From an uncultured Clostridia bacterium (GTDB lineage Bacteria; Bacillota; Clostridia; Lachnospirales; Cellulosilyticaceae), in assembly GCA_937921505.1 (NCBI GenBank), contig CAKZUB010000033.1, positions 1-64,000 on the forward strand: a stretch of DNA of 64,000 bases, read 5' to 3'. The notes beneath the pieces are model-generated. The model worked only from the letters and a program-made list of their open reading frames with translations. It did not search any database and was not told the DNA's origin. Of this stretch, positions 61,128 through 64,000 are shown one piece after another (position 1 is the first letter of the stretch; every line of letters begins with the position of its first letter). The translations under genes were made by a program, and so were the position numbers.

Positions 61128-62426
61128 TTAAATTTCTACTACTTGAGCCGAACCTTCTATAAGCTTAGCTGCTTTTTGAACTTTAACATCTGCTGATAAA
61201 GTTTCTTTTTCATTTTCAGCAAATGATTTTTTAAGTTCTTCATAAGTCATTTGATATTGAGTAGCTATAACTTTTAACTGCTCATCTAGTTCTTCATCAG
61301 ATACTGTAATATTTTCTACTTCAGCTACTTTTTCTAAAACTAGGCGAGTGCTTATTTGAGACTGGGCATCTTTTTTAAAGTTTTCTCTAAAACTATCTAT
61401 TGTTTGACCTGTAAACTGCAAATATTGCTCTAACTGTAATCCTTGTGATTGCATACGTCCCGAAAATGATTTAATATTTCTATCTACTTGCTCTTCAATC
61501 ATGGCTTCTGGTACTTCTACTTTTGCATTTTTTACTGCTGCTTCAATAGATTTTTGTTCAGTTTGTGAAACTTTATTGGCTTCTTTTTCCTTTAACAGTT
61601 TTGCCTTAATATCTTCTTTGTATTCAGTTAAAGTATCAAATTCTGAAATATCTGACGCAAAATCATCATTAATCTCTGGTAATTCTTTTGTTGTAATACT
61701 TTTAATTGTTACCTTAAACATTGCAGGTTTTCCTTCGAGTTCCTTTGATTGATACTCTTCTGGGAAGTTTACATTAACTTCTGTCTCTTCTCCAATTACT
61801 TTTCCTATTAATTGATCTTCAAAGGTATCAATAAATGATTTTGAACCAATAACAAGTGTATAATCTTCAGCTTTTCCACCTTCAAATGGCACGCCATCTA
61901 CGAAGCCTTCAAAGTCAATGATTACTTTATCTCCATTTTCTACAGCTCTATCAGAAATTGTAATTTCTCGAGCATTTTTTTCTGCTTCTGCAGTAATCTT
62001 CTGATCTATTTCTTCATCTGTTACGGCTGCTTTTTCCACTTCTACAGTTAAACCTTTATACTCTCCAAGTTCTACTTCTGGTTTAACCGTAATCATTGCA
62101 GTATATTTCATAGTTTCTTTTGTCATCTCTGTTACTTCTAACTCATTAGGTCTAATACGTGCTGCAATTTCAATTTTATTTTCTTCAATAGCATCCCATA
62201 ATGTCTCATCTATAATAATGTCTGCTGCTTTATTAAAGAATACTTCTACGCCGTACATTTTTTCTATCATTGGACGATGTACTTTGCCTTTTCTAAACCC
62301 TGGAACATTAAAATCCTTCTTCATTGTTTGATAAGCTTTATCTATAGCCTTGGATATTTGTTCTCCATTTACTTCTACTATAAGCTTTACCTGACTTTTT
62401 TCCATTTTCTCCATTTGTGTATTCAT
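61128..62426 (-). CDS. tig: Trigger factor
   Basis: 432-residue ribosome-bound chaperone. The ribosome-docking motif is in FNVPGFRKGKVHRPMIEKMY; the peptidyl-prolyl isomerase part has VIIDFEGFVDGVPFEGGKAE; a long helical C-terminal domain ends the protein. First gene of the tig-clpP-clpX block. Confidence 0.97.
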   Translation of the reverse strand: MNTQMEKMEKSQVKLIVEVNGEQISKAIDKAYQTMKKDFNVPGFRKGKVHRPMIEKMYGVEVFFNKAADIIIDETLWDAIEENKIEIAARIRPNELEVTEMTKETMKYTAMITVKPEVELGEYKGLTVEVEKAAVTDEEIDQKITAEAEKNAREITISDRAVENGDKVIIDFEGFVDGVPFEGGKAEDYTLVIGSKSFIDTFEDQLIGKVIGEETEVNVNFPEEYQSKELEGKPAMFKVTIKSITTKELPEINDDFASDISEFDTLTEYKEDIKAKLLKEKEANKVSQTEQKSIEAAVKNAKVEVPEAMIEEQVDRNIKSFSGRMQSQGLQLEQYLQFTGQTIDSFRENFKKDAQSQISTRLVLEKVAEVENITVSDEELDEQLKVIATQYQMTYEELKKSFAENEKETLSADVKVQKAAKLIEGSAQVVEI

Positions 62427-62697
62427 TATTTTATCCTCCTTAAGGTTTTTAGTCTATTTCAAGTAATGTGAACGCATAAATATAGCATTCTAAACTAACA
62501 TTCAACCATTATAACATACGTTATTTATAAAATCCATATTTAATTGTATACTATTTTTCCAGACAAATACAGTTTTTTATTTAAATCTTATTATATTCCA
62601 AGTATTACATATAGTATTCACTATGTGATTTGTTTTATAATAAACTTATGTAATAGTTTTGTAATATGTTATTTTAATACAGGAAGGATTTATTGCT

Positions 62698-63141
62698 ATG
62701 GATAAATTTTCTAGCGCGTGTATATCCCTTGTAAGTTTTGACAAAATATATAACCAAAATATACGTCCCAAACTTGAGGAAATAGATATTTTTTTAAAAT
62801 CCACTACCGTACCTTATGCCGTAGATGATGTAGCTAAGCTATTATCTGTACAACCGACTGAGCTTACAAACACAATGGCCAGACTAGAAATTTCAACTAT
62901 TGATAAAATTAACTTTTTCACTTTATTATTTGACTTACATAGTTATATCTGCAAACTTATTAAACGTCAATGGCAATACGGCGCCGAAAAAGTTTACGAT
63001 GCTCACATGATTGCTTATATCTACCAACTCAATATACATAAAGTAACCAGTGCATTTGATGAATTAAACACCCAGTACATAAACGATGATGAGTTATCTC
63101 GCATATTCCAAAGAATCTATACTACTGTTTTTACAATGTAA
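62698..63141 (+). CDS. Hypothetical protein with helix-turn-helix-like segment
   Basis: 147 residues, no family recognised. Residues 38-62 (PYAVDDVAKLLSVQPTELTN) look like a helix-turn-helix; the rest is helical, without signal peptide. AGGAAGG precedes ATG and a strong terminator follows, so it is a single-gene unit divergent from tig. A regulatory role is only a possibility. Confidence 0.65.
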   Translation: MDKFSSACISLVSFDKIYNQNIRPKLEEIDIFLKSTTVPYAVDDVAKLLSVQPTELTNTMARLEISTIDKINFFTLLFDLHSYICKLIKRQWQYGAEKVYDAHMIAYIYQLNIHKVTSAFDELNTQYINDDELSRIFQRIYTTVFTM

Positions 63142-63167
63142 ATGATTATGAGATCATTTAGCCTTAG

Positions 63168-63219
63168 AGCACTAAAAGAACGCAATAAACCTACTTAGGT
63201 ATTACGTTCCTTTAGTGCT
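63168..63219 (+). terminator. Terminator after the gene at 62698
   Basis: AGCACTAAAAGAACG pairs with CGTTCCTTTAGTGCT (one mismatch), with an inner ACCTA/TAGGT stem. Confidence 0.75.
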
Positions 63220-63332
63220 GCTTTATCTCATTAAGACTTTTGAAAATTAATATAGCTTTTTTAAAAATAGTTATGCTAAAATTAACTTACGGACTTTTTA
63301 GTAAAAGATAAGATATTGGAGGCATAGCTCAT

Positions 63333-63785
63333 ATGGAAATAGAACGCAAATTTTTAATTAAGGAACTTCCTCTACTTCAAGGCTATAACACTAGCAAGAT
63401 TACTCAAGGATATATTTCTATAGATCCTGTAATACGTGTTAGAGAAATGGCACCTAACTACTTTCTTACAGTGAAATCTAAAGGTGCTATGATACGAGAA
63501 GAATTTGAGCTTGCAATTACCCAAGAACAATACGCTTCTCTTTGTTCTAAACTTGAGGGTGTCGCGATTGAAAAAACGAGGTACTTTATCCCTCTTGATA
63601 ATCATCTAACAGCAGAACTAGACATTTATAAGGGGGCTCTTAAAGGACTTATAACTGTAGAAGTTGAGTTCTCTTCTTCTGAAGAAGCTTCTTGTTTTAA
63701 TGTACCTATGTGGTTTGGAAGAGATATTACTTATGATAATCGCTATAAAAATAATCATTTATCTCTTTATGGCATACCTAAATAA
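63333..63785 (+). CDS. CYTH domain protein (triphosphate tunnel enzyme family)
   Basis: 150 residues. The ExExK signature of the family is MEIERKF; further basic and acidic strands follow in CYTH order (RVREM, LTVKSKG, REEFEL, TAELDIYKG, TVEVEF). Likely hydrolyses an inorganic or nucleoside triphosphate in the tunnel; substrate unknown. GGAGGC lies before ATG. Confidence 0.9.
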   Translation: MEIERKFLIKELPLLQGYNTSKITQGYISIDPVIRVREMAPNYFLTVKSKGAMIREEFELAITQEQYASLCSKLEGVAIEKTRYFIPLDNHLTAELDIYKGALKGLITVEVEFSSSEEASCFNVPMWFGRDITYDNRYKNNHLSLYGIPK

Positions 63786-63814
63786 AATGGTGTTGTTTAT
63801 ATTATAACATGTAT

Positions 63815-63849
63815 AAAAAAATGCGTATTTTATCAATACGCATTTTTTT
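63815..63849. terminator. Bidirectional terminator
   Basis: AAAAAAATGCGTATT and AATACGCATTTTTTT perfect arms around five bases, between the CYTH gene and the convergent tRNA-Gln. Confidence 0.85.
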
Positions 63850-63863
63850 ATTTAATCTTTTAA

Positions 63864-63935
63864 CTGGGCTGGAAGGATTCGAACCTTCGAGTGCAGGAAT
63901 CAAAATCCTGTGCCTTACCGCTTGGCAACAACCCA
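63864..63935 (-). tRNA. tRNA-Gln (TTG)
   Basis: 72 nt. Minus strand TGGGTTGTTGCCAAGCGG; anticodon loop TTTTGAT gives TTG; T loop GGTTCGAATCC. CCA not encoded. Confidence 0.92.
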
Positions 63936-63974
63936 TTAGTCTTTGTATTAAAATTTAAATTTAAATTTTAATCA

Positions 63975-64000
63975 GGTGGATGGAGGGATTCGAACCCTCG
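63975..64000 (-). tRNA. Partial tRNA, probably His
   Basis: Only the 3' end is in the window: T arm GAGGGTTCGAATCCCTC, acceptor CATCCAC and a C at the discriminator position. A C discriminator and a GTGGATG-type acceptor are typical of bacterial tRNA-His; the anticodon lies outside. Confidence 0.6.

Noticed and set aside
1-64000. CRISPR array
   Set aside because: No regularly spaced direct repeats were seen; the only tandem repeat (11010-11066) has no spacers.

Overview
The window looks like chromosome of a low-GC, anaerobic Clostridia. Evidence: AT-rich intergenic DNA, strong GGAGG-type ribosome binding sites, a PstSCAB-PhoU/PhoPR set, a DUF4364-type protein, and a tig-clpP-clpX-lonB-lon-ysxC block. 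A plant- or mucin-polysaccharide degrader of the Lachnospirales is my best inference; no 16S gene is present to settle it.

Region 1 (1-1.9 kb) is mobile DNA: an IS91-type transposase, cut by the window edge on its downstream side, preceded by a truncated integrase ORF and by hairpins like those at insertion-sequence ends. Region 2 (1.9-27.3 kb) is one very large minus-strand locus for a 6-deoxyhexose, most likely L-rhamnose. Read in the direction of transcription it holds a DeoR regulator, a class II sugar-phosphate aldolase, B12-dependent diol dehydratase (pduCDE), its reactivase (pduGH), PduO, PduP, a zinc-type alcohol dehydrogenase, four BMC-H shell genes, PduL, PduN, PduS, PduT, rhamnulokinase, a YesMN-type two-component system, a RhaTPQS-type ABC importer and the mutarotase RhaM. 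The inferred flow is: sugar imported and phosphorylated; the aldolase gives DHAP and lactaldehyde; lactaldehyde is reduced to 1,2-propanediol; propanediol is dehydrated to propanal inside the microcompartment; propanal becomes propionyl-CoA/propionyl-phosphate or 1-propanol. This joins an aldolase-containing fucose/rhamnose compartment to the B12-dependent PDU core. Rhamnose isomerase, pduB, pduQ and propionate kinase are not in the window.

Region 3 (27.5-43.6 kb) is a beta-glucuronidase gene and a divergent uxaB-uxaA / lacI-uxaC hexuronate cluster. They are separated by an accessory island: IS3 remnant, a GC-richer S-layer-homology surface protein with a divergent TetR regulator, a frameshifted DUF6431 gene, a possible structured-RNA fragment, an AbiE toxin-antitoxin pair whose toxin has an unusual extra C-terminal domain, and a dead serine recombinase. 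LacI-type operators overlap both promoters of the uxa cluster.

Region 4 (43.6-64 kb) is mostly housekeeping: phoU-pstBACS with a Pho-box-like promoter, an rRNA methyltransferase, phoPR, a TIGR01212 radical SAM protein, a DUF4364 protein, tRNA-Pro and tRNA-Gly, ysxC-lon-lonB-clpX-clpP-tig, a CYTH protein, tRNA-Gln and a cut tRNA (probably His) at the edge.
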